NCBI GenBank assembly: GCA_017454005.1
Contig: JAFTDU010000084.1
Location: 1 to 32,695 of the forward strand
DNA from: Desulfovibrionaceae bacterium
Lineage (GTDB): Bacteria > Desulfobacterota > Desulfovibrionia > Desulfovibrionales > Desulfovibrionaceae
Length of the DNA: 32,695 bases
Direction of reading: 5' to 3'
The notes under the pieces: model-generated
Databases searched by the model: none
What the model was told of the DNA's origin: nothing
The model's input: only the letters and a program-made list of their open reading frames with translations
Translations under genes and position numbers: made by a program
In this document: positions 1 through 9,160 of the stretch, piece after piece
Position numbering within the stretch: position 1 is the first letter of the stretch
Layout of the letters: each line of letters begins with the position of its first letter

Positions 1-231
1 CAAGGGTTGTGTGCGCAAGGTCAATTCCGCTCCCTCGGCCAAGGTACCTTCAGCAAAGAGTTCAAAACATGAAGTCAGGGTTTGGGGTTCAACGCAAGAA
101 AACAAACCAAGATCACAAATAATCTCGCGTACACGGCAAATTTTTTGGAAGGGCTCAGCCCTGGCATTTGCATCCTGCACGGTAGATAGTACTAATTGTA
201 ACAAACCTTGAACTAAACTTGCTTCATGCAT
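1..231 (-). CDS. hypA: HypA hydrogenase nickel-insertion protein (3' end cut by window)
   Basis: The first 77 codons are visible and the gene runs off the window's left edge. The protein begins MHEASLVQGLLQLV. The Met-His-Glu start is the invariant nickel-binding N-terminus of HypA (His2 and the terminal amine are Ni ligands in this family). The zinc-finger cysteines of HypA lie further downstream and are not in the window. HypA works with HypB to deliver nickel to the large subunit of [NiFe]-hydrogenases. It starts 27 nt after the stop of the hydrogenase large subunit, so it is probably the last visible gene of that operon, as in Desulfovibrio coo clusters. No ORF longer than this exists on the other strand that looks like a protein. 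Confidence 0.88.
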   Translation of the reverse strand, partial: MHEASLVQGLLQLVLSTVQDANARAEPFQKICRVREIICDLGLFSCVEPQTLTSCFELFAEGTLAEGAELTLRTQPL

Positions 232-258
232 AGTAACTCTAGCCGTATCGCTTCATTG

Positions 259-1344
259 TTAGCGCTCAGTGCATGACACACAGGGGTCAATGCTATTGAG
301 CACAAGAGCAACTTCAGCGATTTGACAACCCCGCATCATCACTCCCAAAGCCTTCCAATTCATATAAGAAGGCACACGCCACTTTAACCTGGCCGGTGTA
401 TCAGAACCGTTCGTCCGGATATAGTAGGCGACTTCACCGCGGGGTGCTTCGGTATGGGCAAAAGCTTCCGTAACGGGGATTTGTACCATGGGAGCACGTA
501 CAGGCCCGTGAGGCATGCGTTCGCAACATTGTCTGATCAGTTTCATTGATTCAAACAATTCGCGGATACGCACCATCGTTCTTGAATGCACGCAGCAGCC
601 ATCTTCCACAATCATATCAAATTCAAGATTAGGATAGGCAGCATAAGGTGAATCAAAACGCACATCACGCCGTAAACCTGAACCACGGGCCACAGGGCCA
701 CAAACACCTAAAGCTTCAGCATCTTCAGGCGGCAAGAGACCCAAACCTTTAGTTCTTGTGAGCATGATGTGATTATTCTCAAAAATATCACGCAGCTCTT
801 CTAGTTGAGGCTCAATGACATCAAGTTGTTTCAAAATATATTCAATTAACTCATCATCAACATCAGACTTGACACCACCGATGCAGTTAGTAGCTAGATT
901 CATGCGGTTGCCATAGACGGTTTCTTTGACATCCTGCATGATTTCTCTAACTTCCATCACATGCATAAACAGAGATTTAAAGCCAGCGATATGGGCTTGA
1001 ATGGCTGTATTAAAGAGATGGGACGCAATGCGTTTAATCTCTTCAGCCATAACCCGTAAATATTTGGCTCTCTCAGGAATTTCGAGATTTAAAGCGTTCT
1101 CAACAACATTACAATAGGTGAAAGAGTGACTATTGGAACATAAGGAGCAGACCCGTTCCGTTAAAGTCACATTCTTCACCAAATTGCGTTGCATGGCCAA
1201 GCGCTCCATCCCACGGTGGACATGGCCTGAGGTCAGCTCAACATTTTTAATGTTTTCGCCTTCAACGGTCAGATTGAAATAGACCGGCTCCTCAAGTGCC
1301 ACATGCACTGGCCCTAGGGGCATTGTATAGGTAGTGATGCTCAT
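259..1344 (-). CDS. cooH: Group 4 [NiFe]-hydrogenase catalytic large subunit, CooH type
   Basis: 361 residues, related to the 49-kDa subunit of complex I (NuoD). The nickel-binding motifs of [NiFe]-hydrogenases are both present: RVCSLC near the N-terminus (Cys66, Cys69) and DPCVSC at the C-terminus (Cys355, Cys358). The active site is therefore expected to be a real hydrogenase centre rather than a quinone site. The protein ends three residues after the last cysteine, so there is no C-terminal extension to be cleaved by a maturation protease, which fits Coo/Ech-type enzymes. Its ATG overlaps the end of cooU (ATGA type), showing translational coupling. It would reduce protons to H2 (or oxidise H2) at the cytoplasmic face of the membrane complex. 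The symbol rests on gene order with cooM; EchE is the closest alternative name. Confidence 0.93.
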   Translation of the reverse strand: MSITTYTMPLGPVHVALEEPVYFNLTVEGENIKNVELTSGHVHRGMERLAMQRNLVKNVTLTERVCSLCSNSHSFTYCNVVENALNLEIPERAKYLRVMAEEIKRIASHLFNTAIQAHIAGFKSLFMHVMEVREIMQDVKETVYGNRMNLATNCIGGVKSDVDDELIEYILKQLDVIEPQLEELRDIFENNHIMLTRTKGLGLLPPEDAEALGVCGPVARGSGLRRDVRFDSPYAAYPNLEFDMIVEDGCCVHSRTMVRIRELFESMKLIRQCCERMPHGPVRAPMVQIPVTEAFAHTEAPRGEVAYYIRTNGSDTPARLKWRVPSYMNWKALGVMMRGCQIAEVALVLNSIDPCVSCTER

Positions 1345-1877
1345 GCCTGTTGCTCCTTAGAACTGAGAATACGCTCCCAAAGATCCTTGGAACTCGCCCC
1401 ATTCATCATCACAGACAGAGGAATGGCTGTTGAGAGTTGCCCCGCATCGAGGGTTTCATCCAAGAAGAGACGTTTGGGATTGGGATGATCGGTCACTTTG
1501 ACCTTATATAACTCCATAATTTCCCGCTCATGCCAATCGGCATTGGCAAAATCAGGGGTAATGGATGGAACAATGGGCCATTCAGCGTTCTGGACCACTG
1601 TGAAATTGTAAATGACACCTTCCACTTCAAAGTGGTAGCACAATTCTTTCATCAAGAGATCAGCATCTTTATTTTCGTAAGCTGAAATCATGATGAGGCG
1701 TGCCCTAAACGCTTTTAAAAATTTGGCCGCATCTTTGATTTTATTGGGGCTAGCCAAACGGAACCAATGGTAGCTGTTACCATAACGGTCTGCCGAATGC
1801 CGAATGTCATCCTCATTGGCACAGAGAGGCGTCAGGTTGTCTATTAATTGGGTATGCCCCTTGATAATCTCCTGCAT
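1341..1877 (-). CDS. cooU: Hydrogenase 30-kDa-type subunit (NuoC-like), CooU
   Basis: 178 residues, related to the NuoC/30-kDa subunit of complex I and EchD. The central segment with HEREIMELYKVKVTDHPNPK (residues about 115-134) is the family signature (usually ...ERE.yDl.Gv.f..HP...R). The subunit is a structural peripheral-arm protein that holds large and small subunits together; no cofactor ligands are evident. A Shine-Dalgarno-like AAAGGA lies just upstream of the ATG at 1877. It sits 29 nt downstream of cooX and overlaps cooH by 4 nt, so it is part of the same transcript. Confidence 0.88.
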   Translation of the reverse strand: MQEIIKGHTQLIDNLTPLCANEDDIRHSADRYGNSYHWFRLASPNKIKDAAKFLKAFRARLIMISAYENKDADLLMKELCYHFEVEGVIYNFTVVQNAEWPIVPSITPDFANADWHEREIMELYKVKVTDHPNPKRLFLDETLDAGQLSTAIPLSVMMNGASSKDLWERILSSKEQQA

Positions 1878-1906
1878 AGTTTATCCTTTCCTGTGAATGA
1901 AGATTC

Positions 1907-2452
1907 TTAAGATTCCACAGCAGGCTGTTCAGCAGCAGCTGGCAATCCAGCACTGCGCCGTGCATCTTCCAATTGCCGACATGCAGGGCAGAGATGTTGT
2001 ACATGCTCTAAATCAATGTCGGAATTGTTTACATAGAGTTTTTTCAAAATTTCAGTCGGCACAGGACGAATCTTCTTGCCACATACACTGCAGGGTTCGT
2101 ATTGAATGCTCTTCTGCTCCACTACATTATACTTATCACGCTCTTCGTGAGCTGAATGCCAATCCTTAACTAAGGTAATGGCATGTACGGGGCAGAATTG
2201 TTTACAAGAAGCACAGCGGCAACAAGCATTATGCCATATGGTAATGGTGTGTCCTTCTTCGGTATGCTGAATATTTATGGCGCCAGCTACACAGCTATAG
2301 ACACAAATACCACACCCCATGCACAAGGTTTCATCAACAACGACCTTGCCACGCAAGCGCTCTGGCTCCATCCGGGTGGGTCCCAGAGGAAAGGGATCCG
2401 TACTTGGGCCTTCGAGCAAATTGCGAAATAGGACTTTTAAAAAGCCTGCCAT
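1907..2452 (-). CDS. cooX: Polyferredoxin-like hydrogenase subunit (NuoI-like), CooX
   Basis: 181 residues. Two 4Fe-4S binding motifs are visible: CMGCGICVYSC (about residues 44-54) and CRCASCKQFCP (about 78-88), as in NuoI, EchF and CooX. A second cysteine pattern, CSVCGKK...CPACR, in the C-terminal third looks like a zinc-ribbon and may be structural. The protein would pass electrons between ferredoxin and the small-subunit cluster. The final cysteine of the first motif is followed by Val rather than the usual Pro. It begins one nucleotide after cooL ends, so it is tightly coupled within the operon. Confidence 0.9.
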   Translation of the reverse strand: MAGFLKVLFRNLLEGPSTDPFPLGPTRMEPERLRGKVVVDETLCMGCGICVYSCVAGAINIQHTEEGHTITIWHNACCRCASCKQFCPVHAITLVKDWHSAHEERDKYNVVEQKSIQYEPCSVCGKKIRPVPTEILKKLYVNNSDIDLEHVQHLCPACRQLEDARRSAGLPAAAEQPAVES

Positions 2453-2453
2453 C

Positions 2454-2903
2454 TTATGCCTCCAGACCCAATTTTTGCTTCCAGATCTTCAGTCCCAGGG
2501 CCACGGCCTCTAAAATTGCCTGCGGACGAGGTGGACAGCCAGGCACATTGACATCAATAGGAATATATTTGTCGATGGGGCCTGTAATGGAATAGCCCTC
2601 GCGGAACACGCCACCAGAAATGGGGCAAATGCCTACAGCAACCGTAACTTTAGGCTCGGGAATTTCATTCCATACACGTAAGACTTGGTCGTGGATACGT
2701 GCAGTCAAAGGCCCTGTAATCAACACAATATCAGCATGGCGTGGGCTACCGCAGTACCGACAACCTAAGCGTTCTACGTCATACCGAGGAATTAAAGCGG
2801 TGGTAGCTAATTCTACGTCGCAGCCATTGCAAGAACCGGCGTTAATACGGAATAACCAGGGAGAGCGTACCGAGTTCTTTTTGAGCAAATCGTCAAAAGC
2901 CAT
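2454..2903 (-). CDS. cooL: Hydrogenase small subunit (NuoB-like), CooL
   Basis: 149 residues. The N-terminal GSCNGCDVE motif (about residues 23-31), the later Cys in VGICPISGG and the GCPPRP motif near residue 122 supply the four cysteines of the proximal 4Fe-4S cluster found in NuoB, EchC and CooL. This subunit takes electrons from the CooX clusters to the nickel site in CooH. It lacks the twin-arginine leader of periplasmic hydrogenases, agreeing with a cytoplasm-facing complex. It is 10 nt downstream of cooK. Confidence 0.93.
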   Translation of the reverse strand: MAFDDLLKKNSVRSPWLFRINAGSCNGCDVELATTALIPRYDVERLGCRYCGSPRHADIVLITGPLTARIHDQVLRVWNEIPEPKVTVAVGICPISGGVFREGYSITGPIDKYIPIDVNVPGCPPRPQAILEAVALGLKIWKQKLGLEA

Positions 2904-2913
2904 TCTTGCCTCC

Positions 2914-3882
2914 TTACATCAACCAGACTAGCAATAGGCTGCACAAAGCTAGCATCGTGGGCACTAAAACAAAGAAACGGAAAGCCTGATCGATGCGGTA
3001 CCGACCTGTAGCTGACTTCACAACGGTCAGCGAAACAAGCATGAGTACAAGACACTTAGCAAGGAACCATAAGAGATTTATTAACCAGAAATCACAAATA
3101 GTTCCTGGGAAGAACATGGCTACGCCCAAACCTAAAACTACGAAGGTCTTGAGAGCGGAACCAACATGGAAAAGGGCCAATAAGGGGCCGCCATATTCCA
3201 ATAAGGGACCTTCCACGACTTCCGTTTCAGCCTCAGGAATATCAAACGGCGCTACGCCCATGGTACCGGGTAAGAAAATCAAGTAGGCTAAGAAGGCGGG
3301 AATCATCACGGGATTGAAGCCCAAGGATCCATTGGCTTCTTGCCATTCGACGATCTTTAACAAAGAAAATTCAGCACCCCAGTCACCACCATTAAGAGAC
3401 TTACCTACTAACATAGCAGTAGCTAAGAGAATCATTAATAGAGGTGTTTCATAGGCAAGCATGATGATCATCTCACGCGAAAAACCTACGGCACCAAAAG
3501 GTGAACTGGATGCAGAACCACCCATCATCATAGCTATAGCCGGAATGGGTAAGAGATAGAACAACACAAGCAGGTCGCCCATGTTGTAAAGTCCATCAAA
3601 AACCCCAGGCACAGGAATAAACGCTGCACACACGGCCATACCGGCAAAGCCAACAACTGGCGCGAGTAAAAACGCTTCTTTGCAGGCAGTTTTAGGAATC
3701 AAGGTTTCTTTGGTTAAGAGTTTCGCTGTATCCAACCAAGGTTGGACTAATGGAGGCCCTACACGGCGCTGCAGTCTGGCCTCTACGCGGCGGTCAAGGC
3801 CTTTAAAGAAAAAGCCGATCACCAGAGCAAAGATGCCTCCGGGAAAGATAAGCATATGTAAAATGCCGAGCAACGTATCCAT
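2914..3882 (-). CDS. cooK: Hydrogenase membrane subunit (NuoH-like), CooK
   Basis: 322 residues from the ATG at 3882, which shares one base with the cooM stop codon (TAATG). The open frame extends further upstream but that part lies inside cooM. The protein is mostly hydrophobic, with about eight predicted membrane helices. It contains the NuoH/EchB loops LDRRVEARLQRRVGPPLVQP (about residues 24-43) and PFDIPEAETEVVEGPLLEYG (about 208-227), the acidic stretch that lies at the junction of peripheral and membrane arms. It anchors the hydrogenase module and is thought in this family to start the conformational or charge signal that drives ion pumping. Confidence 0.92.
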   Translation of the reverse strand: MDTLLGILHMLIFPGGIFALVIGFFFKGLDRRVEARLQRRVGPPLVQPWLDTAKLLTKETLIPKTACKEAFLLAPVVGFAGMAVCAAFIPVPGVFDGLYNMGDLLVLFYLLPIPAIAMMMGGSASSSPFGAVGFSREMIIMLAYETPLLMILLATAMLVGKSLNGGDWGAEFSLLKIVEWQEANGSLGFNPVMIPAFLAYLIFLPGTMGVAPFDIPEAETEVVEGPLLEYGGPLLALFHVGSALKTFVVLGLGVAMFFPGTICDFWLINLLWFLAKCLVLMLVSLTVVKSATGRYRIDQAFRFFVLVPTMLALCSLLLVWLM

Positions 3883-6800
3883 TAACGCACCTCCCGAGAC
3901 ACTAAGGAGAGCCCAAGATTCTTCAGGGCGCCAAAGACACTGGAGGGATCCATGCGGCTCGTGGCCTGACTGACGGGCACACCGCAAGTGTAAACGTCAA
4001 TTTCCCGCAGATGGGTAAAGCGCTTGACAAAGTAACGGCCAGCAAAGAAAGCAATGGCCATCATAATAAACATGCCTGTGGCATTCCATGTACCAGGACC
4101 TGACAAGACACCAGATAAACCGATATCTAAAGTCTGTGCACCATATTCACCGAGGATCGTATTAATGGGCGCTAAGGCTAAGCCTGGGAAGATACCAGTA
4201 ATGATACAGCCGAGGCCTAAAATACCCATGGGTATACGCATAACCCGTGGTGCTTCATGCACATCGTCCAAATCAGTGGCGGGTTGACCCAAGAAAGCTG
4301 CATGCATGAACTTGGCAATGTAGGCCAAGGTCAAGACACTACCAAATAATGACAGGAGAGCTAAGAAAGGTTGCCCTGCTTGCATTAAGGCATGGTAGAT
4401 TAACCACTTGGAAGAGAAGCCACTTGTTGGCGGCACACCTACAACAGAGAGACCAGCAATAGCAAACATAGCTAAGGTAAAGGGCATCTTACGACCAATA
4501 CCACCTAATTGTTCCAAGGTCTCACGGTGTGTGGTGAACATGACTGCACCACAGATCAAGAAGAGCAGGTCTTTGAAGAAGATGTGGTTGACGATATGTA
4601 ACATTCCACCTGCATAGCCTAAGGCAGTACCTGCACCTACGGCTAAGACCATGTAGCCTAATTGGCTCACTGTGGAATAGATAAACATCAATTTGAGACC
4701 ATTGGTCATCATAGCCTTTACAGCAGCCATGATAATAGTAATGGCACCAATCCACATAACAATAATATTCAGCACATCACGCTCAGTGGTATTCAACATG
4801 CCAGCCAGCACGAAACCACCACCAAGTAACATGAAGAGCTTAATCAGACCAAATAAAGCACTCTTAAGTAAAACAGAGGAGATGAAACCCGACACAGGCG
4901 TAGGTGCCACAGCTGGGTGCATCTGCCAATCAATACGGAAGGGCAATTGGGCAGCCTTCATCACAAAGCCAATGGCTAAGAGGGCCATACCCACAAAGGC
5001 ACCATGGCTAACATTGGGCAAGGCACCTTGGGTTAAGACGGATAGATTGAAAGGTGTGAAGGGTCCAATTACGCAGACAGCTACAAAGAGGAAGCCTGCG
5101 CCAGCCATATTGAACATGAAATATTTGAAAGCCTCCCGCATGGAGAGGTTGTCACCTTCATGAGCTAAGGCCATGTATAAACACCAAGAACTCATGATTT
5201 CCCAGAAGAGGAAGAAGCTTAAGAGATACTGGCTAGCTGCCATACCCACTAAGCCACCGCACATGCAGGTAAAGGCCGCAAAGAAGCGCCATTGGGTGTG
5301 GGAGTGTTCCATGTAACCAATAGCATAGGCCATATTCACGGCACCAATGATCGGCACAAGGAGGGCAAAGCAGTAGGAGAGCATATCTAAATCGCGCCCA
5401 AAGATAAGCACAAGCAGAGCTGTAAGTAAGAGGACACCTACACTTGCCTGGCCAGCCTTGACACGATTGTTCGCGAAGAAAGCAGGTAAGAGCGCACCAA
5501 ATACTGGGACAATAACATAAATGGGCCATGGTACACTGATGCAATCCATGATGGTCTTATCAACAGGTACTGCACCAAAGCACATATTAGCCACATTAGA
5601 GACTAAGTACATGGGGGCTTGGGGCACTAAAGCCATTAAGAGACTTAAGACTGCCAAGACACCCATGGCAATACGCATGGTGAAAGGAGCTTCAGCTACA
5701 TGCGGCATGTCGGCAGGACGCTTTTCAAAGACAATCGTCTTTAAAATACGTGTATAGTAAATAGCACCCACTAAGGAACCGACAAAGATTAAGACAGCGA
5801 GACCCATGTGCCCAGAATCAATGGCAGCTTGGATCATTAATAATTTGCTATAAAAGGCGCCAAATGGTGGCAAACCCATGATGCTGACTAAACCAACGGC
5901 CATAAAGCCAGCAGTCCAAGGCATGTTCTGCCCAATACCACGTAAATCTGCTAACTTACGACTTCCAGCCCGCAGAATTAAAGCACCTGCGCCCAAGAAG
6001 AGTAAGTCCTTCATGATGGCGTGATTGAGCATGTGCCAAAGGGCACCGGTTGTCGCAAGCCATGTGCCTAAGCCTAAGACCAAGGCGATTTCACCCACTT
6101 GACCTAAGGTCGAGTAGGCTAACATGCGTTTAATGTCTTGCTGCAACAAAGCCATGATTTCGCCATAGATTAAGGTGGCGACACCCATGGCGCAGAGGCC
6201 TGTGCCAAACCAACTCATGCCGAGCAAACCACCAAACTTGGCACTTGCTGTACCGGCACCCAACATGACAACACTGATTAACCCAAAAAAGCCCATCTTG
6301 GTGATGATACCAGAGAGGGGACCTGAAACTGACGACGGGGCGGCAGGGTGAGCATCAGGGAGCCAGGAATGCAGAGGCACGAGACCGGCTTTAACACCAA
6401 AACCAACCAAGCATAAAAAGGCCGCAAATTTAAAGATGCCAGGTGATTGGGCCAAATTGACCATGTCACCAGAGAATTGCCCAAGGATATGCAGGCCAGG
6501 CAACATGAATAAAGCTCCACCTGCACACATGACATAATATTTGAGACCCGCTTCAAAAGCTGTAGGCTTGAGTTCATGTACTACTAAGAAGTAAGAGGCA
6601 AAGGTCATTAACTCCCAGTAGCCATACATGGCACTGGCTTCACTGGCGGACACGATGCCGGCGAGTGAGGCAAATGTCAAAAGTAAGAAGAACCAATACC
6701 AGCCTTTGCGTTCACGAATGTAACTCAAAGAGTACAGGCTAACTACTAAAGCGATAACAGTCACCATGACCAAGAAGAGTTGTGCTAAAGCCTGGGCAGG

Positions 6801-7604
6801 CCAGATTAACACAGCAAGCAAGGCCAAGACGGAAGTTAATACACCTAAGTAGGCGGCGTAAGAGAACCTAAATAAATAGGCAATACCTGTGACAAAGGCA
6901 CCTATGTAGTAAATACAGTAGGCTGAATGCGTACAGGCAGCTTCGCTAACGAGACCCATGGGCGCAATGGATTCGGTCAAAGACACCCGGAAAATGCCAA
7001 AGAGGGCCACAATCACTGCGAAAATAACAGCCGCAATGCTGATGTCCTGATTAAAGGGCACAACCGCTGTTTCGCTCTTGGTATTGGGCTCAAGCCACAC
7101 CTGGCGAATAGCGTCCACATGCAGCCAAATAAATACGGTCGTCGCAGCAGCCATCAATAAAATCGGGCCAAACCCAAAGGTGCCTGTGCTATCAAGCACA
7201 CCATCCACGATGAAGGCCCTAGCTTCTGGAAGCAGGAAAGGAGAGCCACCCACCGCTGCGAGCATGCCGAAAGCATACAGCGCACCTGAATATGGTTTGA
7301 TACGACCGCAGCCCCGCAGCTGAGAAAAGTCCTTTTTCTCGCTCATGGGTGTAAGAGCCTGAAGACCAAACCACGCCAACAAACGACTTGCGACCTGATA
7401 CATGACAAAAAGCCAAGCACCAGTGGCACCGCAAGCTGTCTGGGAGAAGATGGCCATAATGAGGATGCCGGCATCATGCAACGTGCCCCATAGAATGAGA
7501 CGACGTGGATCCATACGGTTTTGCACAGCTTTGGCTGTTGCCACAAGCATGAGTAAGCAACCGAATGTAATCAAGAGGCCGGTCAAGGACAAAAATGATG
7601 TCAT
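3882..7604 (-). CDS. cooM: Giant antiporter-like hydrogenase membrane subunit CooM
   Basis: 1,240 residues from the ATG at 7604 (MTSFLSLTGLLIT); the frame stays open to 7718 but the extra 38 residues are charged and unlike a membrane start. This is a fusion of complex-I/Mrp antiporter-type modules. An incomplete N-terminal module is followed by two complete ones. The first complete module has VPLHSWLPDAHPAAPSSVSG and WHMLNHAIMKDLLFL. The second has QLPFRIDWQMHPAVAPTPVS and HIVNHIFFKDLLFL. The repeated HxxNH..xKDLLFL and PxPVSG segments carry the Lys and His residues used for ion translocation in NuoL/M/N. CooM of Rhodospirillum rubrum has a similar size. It would translocate H+ or Na+ when the hydrogenase turns over. 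It is the first gene of the operon; its ribosome site is weak. Confidence 0.9.
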   Translation of the reverse strand: MTSFLSLTGLLITFGCLLMLVATAKAVQNRMDPRRLILWGTLHDAGILIMAIFSQTACGATGAWLFVMYQVASRLLAWFGLQALTPMSEKKDFSQLRGCGRIKPYSGALYAFGMLAAVGGSPFLLPEARAFIVDGVLDSTGTFGFGPILLMAAATTVFIWLHVDAIRQVWLEPNTKSETAVVPFNQDISIAAVIFAVIVALFGIFRVSLTESIAPMGLVSEAACTHSAYCIYYIGAFVTGIAYLFRFSYAAYLGVLTSVLALLAVLIWPAQALAQLFLVMVTVIALVVSLYSLSYIRERKGWYWFFLLLTFASLAGIVSASEASAMYGYWELMTFASYFLVVHELKPTAFEAGLKYYVMCAGGALFMLPGLHILGQFSGDMVNLAQSPGIFKFAAFLCLVGFGVKAGLVPLHSWLPDAHPAAPSSVSGPLSGIITKMGFFGLISVVMLGAGTASAKFGGLLGMSWFGTGLCAMGVATLIYGEIMALLQQDIKRMLAYSTLGQVGEIALVLGLGTWLATTGALWHMLNHAIMKDLLFLGAGALILRAGSRKLADLRGIGQNMPWTAGFMAVGLVSIMGLPPFGAFYSKLLMIQAAIDSGHMGLAVLIFVGSLVGAIYYTRILKTIVFEKRPADMPHVAEAPFTMRIAMGVLAVLSLLMALVPQAPMYLVSNVANMCFGAVPVDKTIMDCISVPWPIYVIVPVFGALLPAFFANNRVKAGQASVGVLLLTALLVLIFGRDLDMLSYCFALLVPIIGAVNMAYAIGYMEHSHTQWRFFAAFTCMCGGLVGMAASQYLLSFFLFWEIMSSWCLYMALAHEGDNLSMREAFKYFMFNMAGAGFLFVAVCVIGPFTPFNLSVLTQGALPNVSHGAFVGMALLAIGFVMKAAQLPFRIDWQMHPAVAPTPVSGFISSVLLKSALFGLIKLFMLLGGGFVLAGMLNTTERDVLNIIVMWIGAITIIMAAVKAMMTNGLKLMFIYSTVSQLGYMVLAVGAGTALGYAGGMLHIVNHIFFKDLLFLICGAVMFTTHRETLEQLGGIGRKMPFTLAMFAIAGLSVVGVPPTSGFSSKWLIYHALMQAGQPFLALLSLFGSVLTLAYIAKFMHAAFLGQPATDLDDVHEAPRVMRIPMGILGLGCIITGIFPGLALAPINTILGEYGAQTLDIGLSGVLSGPGTWNATGMFIMMAIAFFAGRYFVKRFTHLREIDVYTCGVPVSQATSRMDPSSVFGALKNLGLSLVSREVR

Positions 7605-7733
7605 AGACGCCCCGTATTTTATGGAATTTCGCCTTACATTGGTCCAAGGCAGCCCATCCGACCTTGTCAACAGCACGCGAAAGCCCGTTTGACCAATAAG
7701 TCCGCTATTGAGACTCAAAATGCATAAGAGCGC

Positions 7734-7752
7734 AAAAAAGCCTAGGCTTTAA
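7734..7752 (-). promoter_or_regulatory. Palindrome with T-run upstream of cooM (possible attenuator/terminator)
   Basis: A perfect 14-bp palindrome (AAAGCCTAGGCTTT, 7737-7750) is followed on the minus strand by three further T residues, making a run of six T. It can form a five-pair stem with a CTAG loop. It lies about 130 nt upstream of the chosen cooM start, with a second short inverted repeat (CTGCCTGGCAG, 7756-7766) next to it. This could be a terminator for something upstream or an attenuator in the coo leader. The stem is short, so support is weak. Confidence 0.25.
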
Positions 7753-7766
7753 ACCTGCCTGGCAGA

Positions 7767-9034
7767 AGCGCCAAAATAGGTGAAAGCCCGAGCATCGACT
7801 ACAAAAAAGTTACGCTTAAGTTTAAAGCAGAATGTTTTTTTGTGCAAGATATAGCGTGATTCTCTCAACAAAGTCAAAAAGACAGAACATCGATCCGCGC
7901 AAGCTGAGCGAGTGAGTTTGCCGCCCTTGGAGCTGATATTTCTTACAGCATTTAGCGCGTATTTGCGCCTCGTGCACAAAATTATAGTTACTTCTAGATT
8001 AACTGTGACAGTATATATGCAATTTGTAGCAAGATGATCTTAGTTCAAGCCTTGAATGAATATTTTTTAAGCAATCTATTATAGCTAATAGAATCAATAG
8101 ATATTAATTTATAAAACTATGTTCATGATTAAATTATACATATAATTATTTAATCTATATGTATGCTATTTCTTTAATTTGCTAAATCTGTACTCTTTTT
8201 GCTTGTAGTTTATGTGATAAATTATATGATTATATATCAATCCTTTTGGATCATGTTGAATGGCAATGAATAATTTTCTTATGATTTACTCTAAGCCAAT
8301 GTAAAAAATAGATTCTCTAGGAATACTTGTTCTAACCGAAATCAATGCTCACTAGACTTACATATTTGTGTTGAATGTTGAATTAAAAATGTCATACAAA
8401 CAATCTATAAGTATATCCCAATAAAATTTTCCAACGCATCTTGTATTATGAGTATCATATTAATCTATACGTATGATGATTTACCTAATGTTTGTAGAAA
8501 CAAATATGTATACCTACAGAATAAAGAATATTCATAACTAGCAGCATTCATAGAGATCTATCTTGATGCAAATTGTGTCTTTCAGGCATCAGATCTTATA
8601 CATTGCTAAAAGCATTATCAGTACATATGCTGTGTGCATTAATTAACTATCAAATTTTAGAATAATTACGGCTTTTCATATCTGGAAATAATCTAAAGAT
8701 TACCTGGATAGATTTTTTTATCGTGCGCACATCTCACCACATTGCTAATCCTGCTAAATGTAAGATCATCTAGCAAATTATAAGGCAAAAAGTCGTAACT
8801 TGGTCTGGCATAAGCCTCTTAGCAAAAGGCCTATGTCTCATTAGCAGAGTTACGCGATCCACTAATATTTAATCAATTGAGTCTCATCAATATCAAAATT
8901 ATTTTCTTGACGTAAAGAGAGAACATTCTCTTCATCACTTGTGATAATCAGTGCATAGTCAATTATTTTCTAAATTAAGTACTATCTTATTCTTAACCCT
9001 GTAATAATATTTTGATAGCAATCTTTATAAAATA
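7767..9034. other. Long AT-rich intergenic region, no convincing gene
   Basis: About 1.3 kb between the hydrogenase operon and cheV. Stop codons are frequent in all frames and base composition is far more AT-rich than the flanking genes. The only ORF of note (7749-7979, minus, 76 codons) is Cys/Arg-rich, lacks a ribosome site and does not resemble a protein family. The region contains a structured element at 8786-8860 listed separately. The promoter of the coo operon must lie here, but I could not recognise a good -35/-10 pair or a sigma-54 site. Confidence 0.6.
8786..8860 (-). ncRNA. Candidate small structured RNA with terminator-like 3' end
   Basis: On the minus strand the segment folds into a closed two-level structure. 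An outer 7-bp stem pairs 8848-8854 with 8794-8800 (CGTAACT with AGTTACG). An inner, nearly 10-bp stem pairs 8828-8837 with 8807-8816, with one mismatch and one G-U pair. The outer stem is followed directly by ACTTTTT. A plausible promoter lies upstream: TTGATA (8891-8896) and TTAAAT (8867-8872) with an 18-bp spacer. It is more GC-rich than its surroundings. No tRNA or known riboswitch consensus is recognised. It could also be only an isolated terminator. Confidence 0.35.
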
Positions 9035-9065
9035 AGAAGAGGCCGGATATCTACCGACCTCTTCT
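9035..9065 (-). terminator. Intrinsic terminator downstream of cheV
   Basis: Twelve-pair hairpin with one mismatch: AGAAGAGG at 9035-9042 pairs with CCTCTTCT at 9058-9065, with three further inner pairs and a loop around 9047-9053. It lies about 95 nt beyond the cheV stop. T-rich sequence follows on both strands, so it may work in both directions. Confidence 0.7.
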
Positions 9066-9160
9066 CTCTATTTTTAAGTTGACAGACTAAAACATGCTCG
9101 AACAAAAATAAATGATTTTGTACTCACATATAGACTGTCAAACTTACTTATGTGCTTATT

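Noticed and set aside
7605-7718. Longer cooM start at 7718
   Set aside because: The extra 38 residues are charged and unlike a membrane-protein start, while MTSFLSLTGLLIT begins a helix directly.
7749-7979. 76-codon minus-strand ORF upstream of cooM
   Set aside because: Cys/Arg-rich low-plausibility composition, no ribosome site, likely chance frame.
8786-8860. tRNA gene
   Set aside because: The stems do not form a cloverleaf, and the GTTC T-loop and the anticodon arm are absent.
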